Positions 5,284 to 5,304 of a stretch of DNA of 5,304 bases are shown here, piece after piece (position 1 is the first letter of the stretch; each line of letters begins with the position of its first letter). Under the pieces are notes generated by a model. That model was not told the DNA's origin. It did no database searches and saw only the letters and a list, made by a program, of their open reading frames with translations. The stretch covers positions 1-5,304 of the forward strand of contig JAJZLX010000574.1 of NCBI GenBank assembly GCA_021850555.1. Direction: 5' to 3'. Both the position numbers and the translations under genes were made by a program. Source of the stretch: Pseudomonadota bacterium (GTDB lineage: Bacteria; Pseudomonadota; Gammaproteobacteria; Steroidobacterales; Steroidobacteraceae).

Positions 5284-5304
5284 GATGCGCGCATGCAGCT
5301 CACG

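Overview
The window is GC-rich, densely coding bacterial DNA. The gene content (a diheme cytochrome c4, a PmtA-type phospholipid N-methyltransferase, a YqgE/AlgH protein, a DUF6494-type small protein and an IS3-family element) fits a Proteobacterium, most likely a respiring beta- or gammaproteobacterium. I cannot name a genus. This is ordinary chromosome carrying one insertion sequence, and I see no CRISPR array, tRNA, rRNA, phage or defence cassette.

Layout. Bases 2-364 (+) are the last 120 codons of a DMT/EamA-type membrane transporter with a very histidine-rich tail. It converges on a minus-strand pair: a PmtA-like SAM-dependent methyltransferase (400-1017), with a plausible sigma-70-type promoter at 1100-1128, and upstream of it a YqgE/AlgH-family protein (1181-1939) that unusually carries an apparent Sec signal peptide and a long C-terminal extension. 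Bases 1940-2580 hold no convincing gene. They separate the minus-strand YqgE gene from a plus-strand small gene and are rich in GC inverted repeats. The last part looks like a promoter (2465-2493) followed by a structured leader (2497-2561) for a 68-residue DUF6494-like protein (2581-2787). That gene converges on a minus-strand diheme cytochrome c4 gene (2843-3493).

Bases 3659-5268 are an IS3-family insertion sequence, transcribed in the same direction as the cytochrome gene and ending 165 bp upstream of its start. OrfA (4719-5210) and OrfB (3661-4722, intact D,D(35)E triad) overlap by a GTGA. They are also linked by an A8 slippery run plus hairpin that would yield a 516-residue OrfAB transposase. 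The terminal inverted repeats are imperfect. The repeat nearest the cytochrome gene ends in a perfect outward-facing TTGACA. Bases 5269-5304 beyond the element show no gene.

Functionally, cytochrome c4 belongs to periplasmic electron transfer, the methyltransferase to membrane-lipid modification, and the transporter possibly to metal or solute movement. No shared pathway joins them in this window. The points most worth following are the exported YqgE variant, the structured leader before the small gene, and the IS that may have reset expression of the cytochrome c4 gene.
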